Part shown: positions 12,695 to 22,344 of the stretch, piece after piece
How positions within the stretch are numbered: position 1 is the stretch's first letter
Layout of the letters: every line of letters begins with the position of its first letter
From: Halobiforma lacisalsi AJ5
GTDB taxonomy: Archaea; Halobacteriota; Halobacteria; Halobacteriales; Natrialbaceae
Assembly (NCBI RefSeq): GCF_000226975.2
Contig: NZ_CP019285.1
Span: 3,844,001 to 3,908,000, forward strand
DNA length: 64,000 nt
Direction: 5' to 3'
The notes under the pieces: model-generated
Told to the model about the DNA's origin: nothing
Seen by the model: only the letters and a program-made list of their open reading frames with translations
Database searches by the model: none
Program-made: the position numbers and the translations under genes

Positions 12695-13477
12695 TCAGTA
12701 CGAGATATCGACAGTAACGACCGTAATTACGGCTCGGTCGACGTCGTCGCGTTCTCCCGCCTCCCAGTCCTCGAGTGTGCGTCCCCACGCGTCCTCTTTC
12801 GCGTCCGATTCGGCCGTCGGGACTTCGACAGAGACGGTGCCCGGATCGTCGACGACCTCCGTCGTTCGATTCTCGACGGAGAGCGTGAATCCCGTGCTCT
12901 CGCTGCTCTGGATCGATCGATCGTCACCGTCGATCCGTACGAGCGAGATAATCGCCGTATCGGTTTCTTCGTTGTACGTCAGGAGCGGATCCTCGAGAAC
13001 GACGGCGCCGCCATCGCTTTCGCGAATCACCGCACCGCTCTCGTACGAAAGCGTATCGGATCCGGACTCGTAGCTGAATTCGCCGAGTTCGATGCTATCA
13101 CCGTCGATGCCGCTCTCGGCGAACGCGCTTCGGTCCCCGATGAACTCGCCGTTCACGCTGACGTTGATCGCCGTTCCCCCGCTACCAGTCCTAATCGTGC
13201 CACCCCGAAGTGACAGTTCCCCGTATCGCTGATCGATCCCGTCGTACCGGAGCACGTCGTTGAAGTTCTCCGCGAGCGCGCCCATCGCCCGTTCGCCGTT
13301 TCGCTGCTGTTCGATCGCCTGGTAATCGTCCATCGCCTGGAAGCCGGTCACGGAAAGGAGTGCGATCGAACTGAGGATGATGCCGAACACGAGAACGAAC
13401 GCGACGACTTCGGAGACGCCGCGGTCATCATGGAGCCATTTCGGTTTCGTATCCGAGCGATGATCACGACAACTCAT
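12695..13477 (-). CDS. Pilin-like membrane-anchored protein (last gene of pilus operon)
   Basis: 260 residues. A short basic/polar leader is followed by an N-terminal hydrophobic helix (DDRGVSEVVAFVLVFGIILS), the layout of archaeal type IV pilin-like proteins in which the helix packs into the filament core; then a beta-rich extracellular domain with many short strands. It looks like the haloarchaeal DUF7289 family. ATG 13477 overlaps the previous stop by 4 bp. It probably acts as a minor pilin or pilus-associated protein; no classical EppA cleavage motif is certain. Confidence 0.7.
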   Translation of the reverse strand: MSCRDHRSDTKPKWLHDDRGVSEVVAFVLVFGIILSSIALLSVTGFQAMDDYQAIEQQRNGERAMGALAENFNDVLRYDGIDQRYGELSLRGGTIRTGSGGTAINVSVNGEFIGDRSAFAESGIDGDSIELGEFSYESGSDTLSYESGAVIRESDGGAVVLEDPLLTYNEETDTAIISLVRIDGDDRSIQSSESTGFTLSVENRTTEVVDDPGTVSVEVPTAESDAKEDAWGRTLEDWEAGERDDVDRAVITVVTVDISY

Positions 13478-13995
13478 CGATTCCCACCCTCGAGTCGGAG
13501 TTCATCATCATCACCATCGTAGACTATTTCAATCGTTCCCCCAGCGACTGGATCGTCGCTTCCCATCGCAGACTCGACAACCAGCGGGACGTACACGTCG
13601 CGATCGATATCGTTGCTGGTCAGCCGTAGACAGTCAGTCGAACCGTCGAGTAACGGTGCCTCGGAACACTCGCCGTTCCCGTTGTCTCCCTCCAGTAGCT
13701 CAACGGTATACCTCGAGTTCGCGACCGTTCCGGGATGCTCCGTCGTAACGATCACCGAGTGAGTCTCCTCGTTTGCCATCCGGTCGACGTTTTCGATCTC
13801 GTCTGCGAGGCGTTCGCCGATCGTCTCGAGCGACGACTCGGCCGACCGTTCGGTTTCCGACTCGAGCAGCGTCGCCCCGCTGGTTAGCAACATCGCGATG
13901 AGGATCGTCGTAATTCCGATCGTGAGGACGTGGGTGACGGCGACCGAGATACCGCGTTCGTGTTCCGTGTCCGTGTCGAACCCGTCGCCGATCAT
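13474..13995 (-). CDS. Small pilin-like protein with one N-terminal membrane helix
   Basis: 173 residues, start ATG 13995 (4-bp overlap with the upstream gene). Residues 1-15 are polar, followed by a helix (GISVAVTHVLTIGITTILIA) and an exported domain with two Cys (GECSE, TDCLRL) that could form a disulphide outside the cell. Matches the general form of haloarchaeal DUF7266 proteins found in pilus loci. A longer open frame to 14232 has no support because it overlaps the upstream gene fully. Role as minor pilin is inferred from context. Confidence 0.65.
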   Translation of the reverse strand: MIGDGFDTDTEHERGISVAVTHVLTIGITTILIAMLLTSGATLLESETERSAESSLETIGERLADEIENVDRMANEETHSVIVTTEHPGTVANSRYTVELLEGDNGNGECSEAPLLDGSTDCLRLTSNDIDRDVYVPLVVESAMGSDDPVAGGTIEIVYDGDDDELRLEGGNR

Positions 13996-14426
13996 GGTTC
14001 CTCCGGACAGTTTCCGTTGCCTGGATCGATCTCTCGTGTCTGGTTGTAACTGAACTCGTGTGTGTCGTAGGTGATCGTGACGTTGATCGGGCCATCGGGA
14101 TCGATAGAATCGTCGGCGAGGCTGACGTTCGTCACTCCTGCCGACGACTGTGAACTTACGTTTCGGTAGGCGTCCGTGTAGGCCTCGAAGTCGCTCTTTT
14201 TGTCCGAGCCGTCGTGAGTGGCGAGGAGGCACTCGAGGTGTTGTTCGACCTCGTAGCCGGAGACTTCCTCAGTCGTCGCCGCCTGACTGGACGTCCCTGA
14301 CGAGATTGTTTCCGTGTAGAGAACGCCGTTGAAGACGACGACGACACCGAGGATTATAAACGCCAACGTGATGGCACCGATCAGGATGATCTGACCACGA
14401 TCGGTCCCCTCGAGATCGGTCACCAT
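13992..14426 (-). CDS. Small pilin-like protein (DUF7261-like)
   Basis: 144 residues: a short leader MVTDLEGTDRG, one hydrophobic helix (QIILIGAITLAFIILGVVVV), then an exported polar domain with Cys in LECLLAT and NCPEEP. The RGQ-I/L-I-L helix entrance is typical of the DUF7261 proteins of haloarchaeal pilus operons. It overlaps the preceding gene by 7 bp and the next by 4 bp, so expression is tightly coupled. Confidence 0.7.
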   Translation of the reverse strand: MVTDLEGTDRGQIILIGAITLAFIILGVVVVFNGVLYTETISSGTSSQAATTEEVSGYEVEQHLECLLATHDGSDKKSDFEAYTDAYRNVSSQSSAGVTNVSLADDSIDPDGPINVTITYDTHEFSYNQTREIDPGNGNCPEEP

Positions 14427-15070
14427 ACGATCACCCGTACTTCGACGACGTTGTACAGCTCATCCCCGGTATCGTCGAGCCGTGGTATCGACTCTGAATC
14501 GTTGTCCGCAGCCTCGCTTATCGTATCAGCGGTTCCTTCGTCGGAAGACACCGACTGATTGTCGAACAAGCTAACGGTGTAACTCGCGGTAACGGCGTCC
14601 GAGGACGGACTTCCCTGTACGACGAGCGACCGGTTTTCGTGGACGCGGTCGTCGGTTGCGGTCTCGTTCAGGTAGTGAAGTTCGACGTTGTAGTTCTGCC
14701 CAGCCTCGGTAAACCGCTTATCGAGCACTTCCCCCAGCACGAATTTCTTGCTGAAATCTTCGACAGTGTACACTTCCTCCTTCGGGCCAGGCTGGTCGGT
14801 ACCGTTGAAGCCGCCGTCTCCGTCCCAGTGGCGAACCATGGCCGAGAGGTTCGCCTCGTCGTCCGTGGCGGCAGCGACCACGAGTGCGTCCTGAGTCTCC
14901 TGTTGGATCTGTGCCTGCACGGATCGATCCGCGGCTCCGCCCGTCGTCGGTGTGATAACAACCGACTGCAAAGCGAGCAACACCGCTGTGAGGACGATCA
15001 TCGCGCCGATGAATCCCTCGAGGGTGTACGCCTGGCCACGCTCGTTCGACGTCGACGTTCCTTGTCGCAT
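14420..15070 (-). CDS. Pilin-like protein (DUF7288-like)
   Basis: 216 residues. Leader MRQGTSTSNERG, then AYTLEGFIGAMIVLTAVLL, which resembles the pilin-type N-terminal helix with a Glu near its start (Glu at mature position about five is the hallmark of type IV pilins). The rest is a hydrophilic exported domain. One base separates it from the preceding stop. Probably a filament or priming-complex subunit; which one is the major pilin cannot be told from sequence. Confidence 0.7.
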   Translation of the reverse strand: MRQGTSTSNERGQAYTLEGFIGAMIVLTAVLLALQSVVITPTTGGAADRSVQAQIQQETQDALVVAAATDDEANLSAMVRHWDGDGGFNGTDQPGPKEEVYTVEDFSKKFVLGEVLDKRFTEAGQNYNVELHYLNETATDDRVHENRSLVVQGSPSSDAVTASYTVSLFDNQSVSSDEGTADTISEAADNDSESIPRLDDTGDELYNVVEVRVIVW

Positions 15071-15071
15071 A

Positions 15072-15692
15072 TCACCACACCCTCACGACAAGTCTGTAAG
15101 GCGGTTCTTCGCCGTCTACGAACGTTTCGTCCTCAAACGTGACGACTCGAGCCGAACTGGCCGCCGCTTGGTCGTCGTACTCAGTCGTCCTCGCAACGAG
15201 GTCTTCGCTCCCTGACTCGAGCGGACCCTCGTCGGATCTCGAAACATTGAGCGGTTCGACGCGGATGGATACGTGATCGTAGTGAATGTCCTCCGACGTA
15301 TCGGCTCGAAGACCGACCAGTTCGGCGAGATCGCCGTCGATATACACGTCTTCGAATTTGTCTCCATCGAGTTCATTCGGCGATCCTCCCGTCGAGAGGT
15401 TCTCGACCACCCTGTCCGCGATCCGGTCCGCCTGGGCCGTCTCGGCCCCGCCCGTCGAGGTGTCGTACGGCGTCACGATCGACGGCAGGAAGGCGAAGAC
15501 GAACGCGATCGCGAGGATGAAGATGCCGATCCCGACCGCGAAGTCCTGGGTCGTCTGTCCGCGGGTCCGCGTACGCGATGGACTCGAGACGGATGGAGAC
15601 ACGGAGTCGGAACCAGCCACCTGGGTTCGGTCGCTCTCGTCTCGTTCGTTCACCCGTCTGCCCGTTCGGCGTCGATTGCTCCCCCCGATCAT
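15072..15692 (-). CDS. Pilin-like protein (DUF7287-like) with long polar leader
   Basis: 206 residues. About 46 basic/polar residues precede the helix (QDFAVGIGIFILAIAFVFAF); a start further in would give a shorter leader, but ATG 15692 sits one base after the pilC stop, the usual spacing in this operon. GQTTQDFAVGI resembles the entrance helix of the haloarchaeal DUF7287 proteins. The exported domain is about 130 residues. Confidence 0.65.
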   Translation of the reverse strand: MIGGSNRRRTGRRVNERDESDRTQVAGSDSVSPSVSSPSRTRTRGQTTQDFAVGIGIFILAIAFVFAFLPSIVTPYDTSTGGAETAQADRIADRVVENLSTGGSPNELDGDKFEDVYIDGDLAELVGLRADTSEDIHYDHVSIRVEPLNVSRSDEGPLESGSEDLVARTTEYDDQAAASSARVVTFEDETFVDGEEPPYRLVVRVW

Positions 15693-15693
15693 G

Positions 15694-17778
15694 TTAGGCC
15701 ACCAGCGTCCAGCCGACCAGTGCGATCGTCGAGAGCGCGACCGCGTACTTCAGGCCGCTCAGGATGTCCGCGTCCCGCATGTATCCGCAGATGAACCCCG
15801 AGATGATCCCCTGTAACGTCACTGCATGGAAGAACAACACCGACAGCATATCGACGTTGATGTTGTCGCTCAGGTCCGCCTGGGCGAGTTCGCCGCCGCC
15901 ACCCGCCGCGTCGACGTCGCCACCGCCGGCCTCGAGACCGGCCATCGTATCGATGAACTGGGTCTTGAGGATCGCGATCACCGCCAGGACGGTCATGAAC
16001 GTCATGATGATGATGACGACCTGCATCCGAGTTCGGGACTTGCGTTCCCGTTCGATGTCGTCGTGATTCTCGCTTGCGCGGGCCGCGGTTCGGAGCACGT
16101 CGGTGATCTGGTTCGAGGCCTCCTGTGCTTCCGTGATCAACCGTGTCGTTCGGGCGAGCCGCGGAATGTGGTACTTGTTATTGAACTCGATCAGGGCCGC
16201 CTTCAGGCTCGTCCCGTAGTTGACCTTCGTGTGCATCATCTCGAACTCGCGGGCGAGTTTCCCGCTCGTCGTCTCCGCGACGGATTTGAGCGACTCGAGC
16301 AGCGTCAGCCCGGTATCGTTCGCGCTCGAGAGTTTCCGGAGATCCTCCGAGAGCTGGTTGACGACGGTGTTTCGGTGCCGGACGTTCCACTCACGGAAGA
16401 TCGAGAGCGGGATAGCGACGATGTACAGCGGGACGTAGACGTAGACGAACGTGCCCCAGATGGGGTTGGCGACGAGTCCGTCCCAGGAGGTGGGCGCCGA
16501 GCCGTTCACCATCGCCGTCGCAACGACTACGAGCGCCGTCGGGACCGTCAGCGCCAGGGTAAACAGCGGGTTGTCCCGGAAGAAGAGATGCGGTTGTTTG
16601 AGCACCTCGAGCGTCGCGTGGGTCCCTTCGCGGTTCTTGATGCGGGCGAAGACGCTGTAGTCGCCGGTAAACTGTTCAACCAGTCCGAGATCGAGCACGC
16701 CACCCTGGGTACCGGTCTCGGTCCGGTCGCCGGCTTCGCCGACGTTCATCGAGAGGTAGCCGTCGCCGGGTTCGTCGTGTTTGACGGTCGAAACCAAAAC
16801 GAGGAAGCCGATCCCCGTCAGCGGAATGAGGCCGTAAACCGTCATATACAGCATCTCGTTGGTCACGTCCGCCTGCGGGATCATCTGCATGACGACCATA
16901 ATGATGATCAGAAGCAGTGGGAAAAGCGACAGCGTCATGTACATCTCGCCGAACAGCTCGAGCGTTTCGAGCGTGAGCTCCTGTTCCTGCTTGGCGGTTC
17001 GCATGTGCTTTTCCTTCTTGTCCTCGAGGAAGCTCTCCATGTCGCCACCGCTGTTGACGATCGAGAGCATGTCGGTCAGGAACTGCGAGAGTTCGTCGCT
17101 GGGCGTCTCGAGGGCCTGCTTCCGGATAGCGGTCCGGTAGTCGACGTCGAAGTACTCGGTCTCTTTGACGATGCTCTGGAACTCCTTTGCGACCTCGCCG
17201 TAGGTGTCGTCGGCCTGGGCCATCGCGTCGATGATCTCGAGCTGGTTCAGCCCGCCCACCGACAGCGCGTACATAAACGAGACCGAGTCGGTCAACAGCA
17301 TGTTGATCTCGCGCTTGCGGGCGGACGCACGCGAGTACGGGATCGCGACGAGTGAGCCGAACCCGAGCGCGAACCCGATCGTCCCGAAAATCAGCCCGGT
17401 AGAGAAGACCAACGCCGGGACGCGAAGCGCGTCGAGGATCTCGATCAGCGTCTGGTTCTGCATCGGAATCCCCAGCAGTTCGTCGACGGTGACGAGCCCG
17501 GTCGCGAAGATCCCGTAGCCGAGGGTCAGCCCGATCAGCCACAGCGCGAGGCCGCTGATGAATCCGATCCCGAGCGCCCGGGAGAGGTAGAGTTCGACCG
17601 TATCCGTCATCCGGGCCTGCCCGAGTTTGGTTTCGACGTCGGCGACGAACTCGCCGTCATCGTCGAACAGCCGATCGTACAGCGGATAGAACGCATCGCC
17701 GAGTCCGTCCGCGCTGCTCGCGCCGGATCCGCTGGCGCTCACTCCGGATCGAGCGCCATCGTCGGTTCCTAGACTCAT
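15694..17778 (-). CDS. pilC: PilC/TadC-type pilus assembly membrane protein
   Basis: 694 residues. Two T2SF (GspF-type) cytoplasmic domains, each followed by membrane helices: the first around residues 150-260 with helices from about 275, the second around residues 470-580 with the last helices at the C-terminus. It forms the inner-membrane platform that the PilB-like ATPase drives. Starts with an ATGA overlap on the upstream ATPase gene. PilC rather than the archaellum ArlJ is favoured because the operon holds pilin-like DUF genes and no archaellum genes. Confidence 0.9.
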   Translation of the reverse strand: MSLGTDDGARSGVSASGSGASSADGLGDAFYPLYDRLFDDDGEFVADVETKLGQARMTDTVELYLSRALGIGFISGLALWLIGLTLGYGIFATGLVTVDELLGIPMQNQTLIEILDALRVPALVFSTGLIFGTIGFALGFGSLVAIPYSRASARKREINMLLTDSVSFMYALSVGGLNQLEIIDAMAQADDTYGEVAKEFQSIVKETEYFDVDYRTAIRKQALETPSDELSQFLTDMLSIVNSGGDMESFLEDKKEKHMRTAKQEQELTLETLELFGEMYMTLSLFPLLLIIIMVVMQMIPQADVTNEMLYMTVYGLIPLTGIGFLVLVSTVKHDEPGDGYLSMNVGEAGDRTETGTQGGVLDLGLVEQFTGDYSVFARIKNREGTHATLEVLKQPHLFFRDNPLFTLALTVPTALVVVATAMVNGSAPTSWDGLVANPIWGTFVYVYVPLYIVAIPLSIFREWNVRHRNTVVNQLSEDLRKLSSANDTGLTLLESLKSVAETTSGKLAREFEMMHTKVNYGTSLKAALIEFNNKYHIPRLARTTRLITEAQEASNQITDVLRTAARASENHDDIERERKSRTRMQVVIIIMTFMTVLAVIAILKTQFIDTMAGLEAGGGDVDAAGGGGELAQADLSDNINVDMLSVLFFHAVTLQGIISGFICGYMRDADILSGLKYAVALSTIALVGWTLVA

Positions 17779-20700
17779 GCGTCGTCCTCGTCGGGGTTGC
17801 GTTCGCCGTTGTCGGTCGAGTCACCGCTGCCGTGGAAGATCGACTCCTCGCCGGCCTCGGATGGGTCGTCGAACAGGGACTCGTCGTCGCCGTCCGACCC
17901 GGCGGAATCGGCCGCGTCGTCGAATACGGGGTCGCGCTGGCCGCCGAACGTGTCGTCGGAGCCGAAGATCGAGTCGTTGTCGTCGTCGATCTCCGTTTCA
18001 GTTTCATCTCCGGAGTCAGTGTCGGTGCCGGTGTCGGTGTCGGAGGCCGATGAATCGGTGTCGGCGGTTTCGTCGACCGGTCCGGCGGCGACCACGTCCA
18101 CGTCCTCGTCCTCGTCTTCGTCCTCGTCCTCGTCCCCGTTTCCGTCGGAGTCGTGGTCCGGCCTCGACCGGTTTCGCTCGTCGTCGGGCTCTCCCGGTGC
18201 GGAACCGTCGTCGCCTGCCCGTTCGTCCGGCCCGTCGTTGTCCTCGGCTTCCTCTTCGTCGATCTCGATCGTCGGTGGCTCACGACCGTACTCGGACGAA
18301 TCGTCCGAGTCATCGGACTCGTCCGTGCCGCCGGACTCCGTCGACTCGGTCGCGTCCTCGTCGATCTCGATCGTCGGTGGTTCCCGGTCGGTGGTCGATC
18401 GACCGGTGCTTTCGTCGTCGGAGCCAGAGCCGGTGCTGGAGTCGCGGTCGGCATCGGTGTCAGTGTCAGTGCCAGTATCGAATCCTCGCACGGATTCCGA
18501 CCCCGAGGGGGCTTGCTCGGCCCTGTCGTTCTCGAGTTCGTCCGTAAAGTCCGTCGAGGTCCCGTCGTCGGAGTCGGGATCGAAGATCGACTCGAAGTCA
18601 CCCTCGGAGACGGAGAAGACCGGTGGATCCCCGGTTTCCCCCGAGCCTCCGTCGTCGTGATCCGACCCGTCGGTCTCGGCGGTCTCGGCGGTCTCGGCGG
18701 TTTCGAGTTCGTCCAGCGTCTCGCCCATGTCGTCGAACAGGCCGCCAAAGTCACTTTCTTCCGGATCGTCGGAGGGGAAGACCGTAGAGTCGTCGGCGGA
18801 ACTCGAGTCGTTCCCGGCTTCGATGCCGGTGGCAGGGCCGGAGAGCGTCGAACCCGTCGATCCCGCCGAACTCTCGAACGGACCGGTTTCCTCGTCGGTT
18901 TCGGTCCCACCGCCGGCCGTCTCGACGCCGACGACGGCTCCGGTCTCGGACCCGCTCTCGTCGGCGACATCGAGTTGCGTCTCGGCTTCAGTCTCGGCCT
19001 CGACCTCGGCGTCGAACGCCCCGGTCGCGTCCGCCTCGGCTCCGCCGATGCCACCGGCGCCGGCGTCGTCCGCCGATCCCGAAGCGGTCCCGGCATCCGC
19101 GGTCACGCCGCCGTCGCTGCCGTCGCCACCGACCTCGAACCCGTTATCCTCGGACAGCCAGGCCGGCGACTCGTCGCCCCCACCGGCTCCGAACGCCGTC
19201 GATCCGTCTTCCGGGTTCCAGGCGTCCGTCTCGAGGGCATCATCCAGGTCCTCGGGTTCGAACGGGCCGGCGTCCGCGTCGGCTTCGGTCCCGGTCTCGG
19301 TCTCGGTCTCACCCTCGACCTCGATCGTGTCGGCGTCGTCGACGTCCGAGAGCGCACTGGCGAGACCGCTGGGAACCCTGCCGCGGTACTCCTCGAACAG
19401 CGATTCTTCGGCCCGCTCGAGGATGTCCATTGACGTGTTGTAGGTCTCGGTCGTCGCCTCCGGCCGGGGAACCAGTTCCTCTTTCTCCTGGTCGACGTCG
19501 ATGAGGACGCTCTCCATCTCGCGGAGGTCCTCGAGGCTCTCCTCGAGTTGGCCGTTGGCGATCAGGGTGAGGATGGTGTCGGGGTCGTTGATGAACGCCT
19601 GGACCGTCGCCGCGACCTCGGCGTAGGTATTCAGTTCGTTTTTGATGAGATAGGCGAGGATGACCTCCCGTTTGAACAGTTCCTCCTCGAGTTTCTCCGT
19701 GCTCCAGCCCCGGTCGAACTGGATCTCCTCGAGGGTGTTCGAGTCTCCCATCTTGAGGAACTCGTCGGTTTCGGCCTGCCACTGGTAGACGTCCTGGACG
19801 TTGATCTCGTCGTTTTCGGCCTCGTAGTGGTTGATCTCGGTCAGGGACTTGTTCCGGCGGACCTTCCGGCCCTGGACGCGGGTCTGGGTCTGGATCGAAA
19901 CGAGGTCCAGCGCGGTGAACATCGTCTTCGAGACGTTGATCGGGTCCGTCGTGAACCGCTTGAGCACCTCGTCGACGGAGTCGGCGTGGAAGGTCGTGTA
20001 GGTGGTGTGGCCCGTCGACATGACCTGGAACAGCGTTCGACCCTCCTCGCCGCGGATCTCACCCATGACGATGTAGTCGGGCCGCTGGCGGAGCGCGGCC
20101 TCGAGCAGGTCGAACTCGTCGACGTCACCCTGTTCGTCGTCCGCGAACGAGGGACGGGTGACGCTGGCGATCCAGTTTCGCTGGGGGAGTTCGACCTCGC
20201 GGGTGTCCTCGATCGAGACGATCTTGGCGTTGCTCGGGATGAAAAGCGAGACGGCGTTCAGCGAGGTCGTCTTCCCGGACGCGGTCCCGCCAGCGAAGAT
20301 CAGACTCTTGTGGTTCTCGATGCAGAGCCAGAGGAACGCCATCTCGTCCAGCGAGAAGGTGTTCCAGTTGATGAGGTCGATCGGAGTGAAGGGGACGTCC
20401 TTGAACTGGCGGATCGTGTAGTTGGTCCCGTGATCGGAGACCTCCTGACCGAGCGTAAGCTGGGCACGTGAGCCGTCGGGGAGGGTCGCGTCGACCTGCG
20501 GGAGCCGTTTGCTGATCCCCTTCCCGGACCGCTGGGCGAGTTTGACGACGAAGTCGTCGAGTTCGTCCTCGCCGTGGTAGATGTTCGAGATGATCTGCTC
20601 GTACTCCGAGTGGTAGACGAAGACGGGCGAGTTGTATCCGTCACAGGAGATGTCCTCGACGTTGATGTCGTGTTTGATGCCGTCGATGCGTTCGTAGCCG

Positions 20701-21929
20701 ATGAAGTTCCGTTTGAGCAGGTAGAGCAGTTTCTCGACCTGGTATTCCGTCAGCGTGTCCGGATCGTCGGCGAGGATCGCCGGCTCCGGGCGGACGGAGA
20801 TGCCCTCGAGTTCGGCCGGTCCGTCGTCCTCGTCGTCCTCGTCCTCGTCGTCGTTGAGAAGGCGTTTGACCGTCTCAATGATACCAGCGTCGGTGCTTCC
20901 GGACGTCTCCTCGAAGAGGTCGTACCGCTGTAAGAGCCGACGGGTTTCGTCCTCGATGACCGTCCGCCGGCCGTCTTCGTCGGCTTTCTCTTTGACTCCG
21001 TCGTCGGAATACTTGATCGCCGTCCTGAGTTTGCCCGAGAGGAACTCCTGGAGCTCCTCCTCGATTTCGTTCAGGTACGGCTCGATCACGTAGTACTTCT
21101 TCTCGTTTTCCTTCTCCGAGTGGAAGATAACGACGTAGGCGTAGGGTTTGTTCACCCAGTAGCGCTCGACCTCGCGGAAGTGTTTCTTCTTCTCCATCGG
21201 AACCGCCTTCTCCAGGTCGTAGCGGTTCGACAGCGTCGTGTTCCCCGCGGCGGTCGAGAAGAACTCGTCCTCTTCGATGTCATCCTGGACGTTGACCGTC
21301 CGCTCGTCGACGACGTCGTCCAGTTCCATCGCGATGTCCTCGCCGATCGACAGCCGCTCCTCGAGCGTGTCCGGATCGAACCCGAGCGCCTCCTCTTTGT
21401 CGTGGGGGACGACCTCGCCGTCGCTGTCACGGGGTCGAACGCCGTTCTCGTCGTAGTAGTACTCCCACTTGTAGTGTTCCCAGGTCCAGACGTCCTTGAC
21501 GACTGGCGTCGTCTCGGGATCGACGTACTCGAGGAACTCGGTCTCGAGGAGGTCGTGGTTGTCGCCGGCGATCGGGAGCACGCGGTCGACGAGATCGTCC
21601 GGATGGTAACCCAGGTAGGCTTCCGGATCGAACTCGACTGCGTCCCAGTCGTCGCCGCTCGGGGGTGACGGCTCGATTTCCTCGTCGGTCTCGAGTCCGA
21701 GCTGGCCGCCGCCTTCACGGCCCGGATCCGGGTCGTCGGGATAGAGAGAGGAGACTTCGTCGCCGTAGCCGTACTCGTCCATGAAGTCCGCCCACGTGTA
21801 CTCCCCGACCCGAGCCGACGGTTCCGACTCGCCGCCTTCGGGGGTTCGTTCCGCCTCCGACACAGCGTCGGACGCCTCGCCCTCGGAGAAGTCCCCGGCG
21901 TCCGACCGGTCGGCCTCGTCAATAGCCAT
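17775..21929 (-). CDS. pilB: PilB/GspE-type secretion ATPase with giant acidic C-terminal tail
   Basis: 1384 residues from ATG 21929; a GTG seven codons earlier (21950) would also fit, but the ATG is 28 bp from a TATA-like box. Residues about 1-350 form an acidic N-terminal region, about 360-860 the GspE-type ATPase with Walker A GGTASGKTT (K553), Walker B/Asp-box (YIVMGEIRGEEG) and His box (STGHTTYTTFHAD). Residues about 860-1384 are Asp/Glu/Ser/Thr-rich low complexity with a repeated PPTIEIDE motif. Typical archaeal PilB is 500-800 residues, so the tail is about 520 extra. It powers pilus assembly with PilC downstream. ATPase motifs are intact. Confidence 0.9.
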   Translation of the reverse strand: MAIDEADRSDAGDFSEGEASDAVSEAERTPEGGESEPSARVGEYTWADFMDEYGYGDEVSSLYPDDPDPGREGGGQLGLETDEEIEPSPPSGDDWDAVEFDPEAYLGYHPDDLVDRVLPIAGDNHDLLETEFLEYVDPETTPVVKDVWTWEHYKWEYYYDENGVRPRDSDGEVVPHDKEEALGFDPDTLEERLSIGEDIAMELDDVVDERTVNVQDDIEEDEFFSTAAGNTTLSNRYDLEKAVPMEKKKHFREVERYWVNKPYAYVVIFHSEKENEKKYYVIEPYLNEIEEELQEFLSGKLRTAIKYSDDGVKEKADEDGRRTVIEDETRRLLQRYDLFEETSGSTDAGIIETVKRLLNDDEDEDDEDDGPAELEGISVRPEPAILADDPDTLTEYQVEKLLYLLKRNFIGYERIDGIKHDINVEDISCDGYNSPVFVYHSEYEQIISNIYHGEDELDDFVVKLAQRSGKGISKRLPQVDATLPDGSRAQLTLGQEVSDHGTNYTIRQFKDVPFTPIDLINWNTFSLDEMAFLWLCIENHKSLIFAGGTASGKTTSLNAVSLFIPSNAKIVSIEDTREVELPQRNWIASVTRPSFADDEQGDVDEFDLLEAALRQRPDYIVMGEIRGEEGRTLFQVMSTGHTTYTTFHADSVDEVLKRFTTDPINVSKTMFTALDLVSIQTQTRVQGRKVRRNKSLTEINHYEAENDEINVQDVYQWQAETDEFLKMGDSNTLEEIQFDRGWSTEKLEEELFKREVILAYLIKNELNTYAEVAATVQAFINDPDTILTLIANGQLEESLEDLREMESVLIDVDQEKEELVPRPEATTETYNTSMDILERAEESLFEEYRGRVPSGLASALSDVDDADTIEVEGETETETGTEADADAGPFEPEDLDDALETDAWNPEDGSTAFGAGGGDESPAWLSEDNGFEVGGDGSDGGVTADAGTASGSADDAGAGGIGGAEADATGAFDAEVEAETEAETQLDVADESGSETGAVVGVETAGGGTETDEETGPFESSAGSTGSTLSGPATGIEAGNDSSSADDSTVFPSDDPEESDFGGLFDDMGETLDELETAETAETAETDGSDHDDGGSGETGDPPVFSVSEGDFESIFDPDSDDGTSTDFTDELENDRAEQAPSGSESVRGFDTGTDTDTDADRDSSTGSGSDDESTGRSTTDREPPTIEIDEDATESTESGGTDESDDSDDSSEYGREPPTIEIDEEEAEDNDGPDERAGDDGSAPGEPDDERNRSRPDHDSDGNGDEDEDEDEDEDVDVVAAGPVDETADTDSSASDTDTGTDTDSGDETETEIDDDNDSIFGSDDTFGGQRDPVFDDAADSAGSDGDDESLFDDPSEAGEESIFHGSGDSTDNGERNPDEDDA

Positions 21930-21950
21930 TACATTCAAGCAAATACTCAC

Positions 21951-21962
21951 CCTTCAAAAAGG
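21951..21962 (-). promoter_or_regulatory. TATA-like box for the pilus operon
   Basis: Minus-strand CCTTTTTGAAGG is centred 28 bp upstream of ATG 21929. This supports the shorter start over the GTG at 21950, which lies within the promoter region. Confidence 0.4.
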
Positions 21963-22344
21963 TCACGTGGCCATTACCATATCTGATAACGCAAACACTG
22001 TCGGCCGTCACTGGGGATGACACGCCGGATTCCGCCACTTCGATAGCGCTGCCAGTAACTATTGGCATCGGACATCTCCAGATCGTATCATTCCCACAAT
22101 GATTTCTATCAGACATTATACGGGAGACCGACCCGCTGAAACGAACGCGGACGGTTCGGCCGGCAAACAGCCCGAATCGGCCCCAGGCTGACGTCGACGC
22201 GTGGCTCGGCGTCGCGCGGCCCGGTCAGACAGGCCATCAATGTAAATCTCGGTTAAATATATTCATGAGTTGTTAATCAATTTCGCCATTTCACTTTCAG
22301 ATGGCAGCCAGCAACTATACCATCGGCGGACCAAAAGCCAACGT
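21963..22344. other. Intergenic region between divergent pilB and acyl-CoA dehydrogenase
   Basis: About 380 bp without a credible gene. It carries the pilB promoter at the left. Near the right, an AT-rich stretch (GGTTAAATATATTCATGAG, about 22252-22270) could be a TATA box for the dehydrogenase, which would give a leader of roughly 60 nt. No RNA gene or repeat was recognised. Confidence 0.4.
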
